This document shows positions 5,675 through 5,801 of a stretch of DNA of 5,801 bases, in pieces. The notes beneath the pieces are model-generated. The model saw only the letters and a program-made list of their open reading frames with translations. It was not told the origin of the DNA and did no database searches. Positions within the stretch are counted from its first letter, which is position 1. Each line of letters opens with the position of its first letter. The DNA comes from an uncultured Anaerosolibacter sp. Its GTDB lineage: Bacteria > Bacillota_A > Clostridia > Peptostreptococcales > Thermotaleaceae. The DNA lies in assembly GCA_937948705.1 (NCBI GenBank), contig CALECF010000087.1, forward strand, positions 1 through 5,801. The letters run 5' to 3'. A program made the translations under genes and the position numbers.

Positions 5675-5801
5675 TTATTATCCCTTTATTTATTGCAGTC
5701 TGTACCACTGAATGGCAACACTTCCCTGAAGGATTCTTGATTTCGCATTGTCCATTTTTCATTGCACCTGTTAATCTTATGATATCTTTCATATCTCTAG
5801 C
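5649..5801 (-). CDS. unidentified protein, C-terminal 50 residues
   Basis: An open frame entering from the right edge and ending at TAG 5651-5649. It reads ARDMKDIIRLTGAMKNGQCE, then IKNPSGKCCHSVVQT and AINKGIIIKNKKIAE. I do not recognise the family. The tail is basic, with three cysteines (one in GQC, two adjacent in GKCCHS) and a helical stretch HSVVQTAINKG that could belong to a small DNA-binding or zinc-binding fold; that is a guess from composition only. The ORF-like composition and the inverted repeat at its end support a real gene. It reads towards the Tn3 remnant and might be a passenger of a neighbouring element or an ordinary chromosomal gene. Confidence 0.5.
   Translation of the reverse strand, partial: ARDMKDIIRLTGAMKNGQCEIKNPSGKCCHSVVQTAINKGIIIKNKKIAE

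Overview
The window reads as chromosomal DNA from a low-GC, Gram-positive anaerobe of the Clostridia type. The grounds are strong AT bias, purine-rich Shine-Dalgarno sites, a TTG start with a strong ribosome site, and protein families typical of that group (a DacF/DacB-like D,D-carboxypeptidase, a MATE transporter, an IS3-family transposase and a Firmicutes-type Tn3 transposase). The species cannot be fixed from the sequence.

Left part (1-1807, all minus strand). The start of a DUF255/YyaL-type thioredoxin-domain gene lies at the left edge and is frameshifted within the visible part. About 260 bp (130-391) with no convincing gene, terminator or RNA follow. Next is an apparently intact secreted D-alanyl-D-alanine carboxypeptidase (392-1579). 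The 362 bp between it and the MATE gene hold a doubtful 17-codon ORF, a degenerate second copy of the DUF255 N-terminus (1691-1807) and a plausible promoter for the rightward gene.

Middle part (1842-2772, plus strand). A MATE efflux transporter gene has its own promoter-like sequence and ribosome site but stops after 232 codons, at the end of the first six-helix lobe. The second lobe is absent. After about 130 bp of unassigned sequence the mobile DNA begins.

Right part (2773-5547, minus strand). An IS3-family remnant keeps one end and an almost complete orfB with its DDE triad, but has lost orfA and its other end. It abuts the GGGG-type end of a Tn3-family remnant. The Tn3 transposase is heavily decayed: its N-terminal domain is missing, it has a one-base frameshift, and an internal deletion has removed the first catalytic aspartate. 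Beyond it are two AT-rich inverted repeats and the last 50 codons of an unidentified gene that runs off the right edge.

Overall this is one healthy cell-wall gene in a graveyard of truncated genes and nested, inactive mobile elements. I see no sign of a new multi-gene system. The most informative features are the erosion pattern, the second DUF255 relic, the half-size MATE protein and the DDE-deficient Tn3 transposase.
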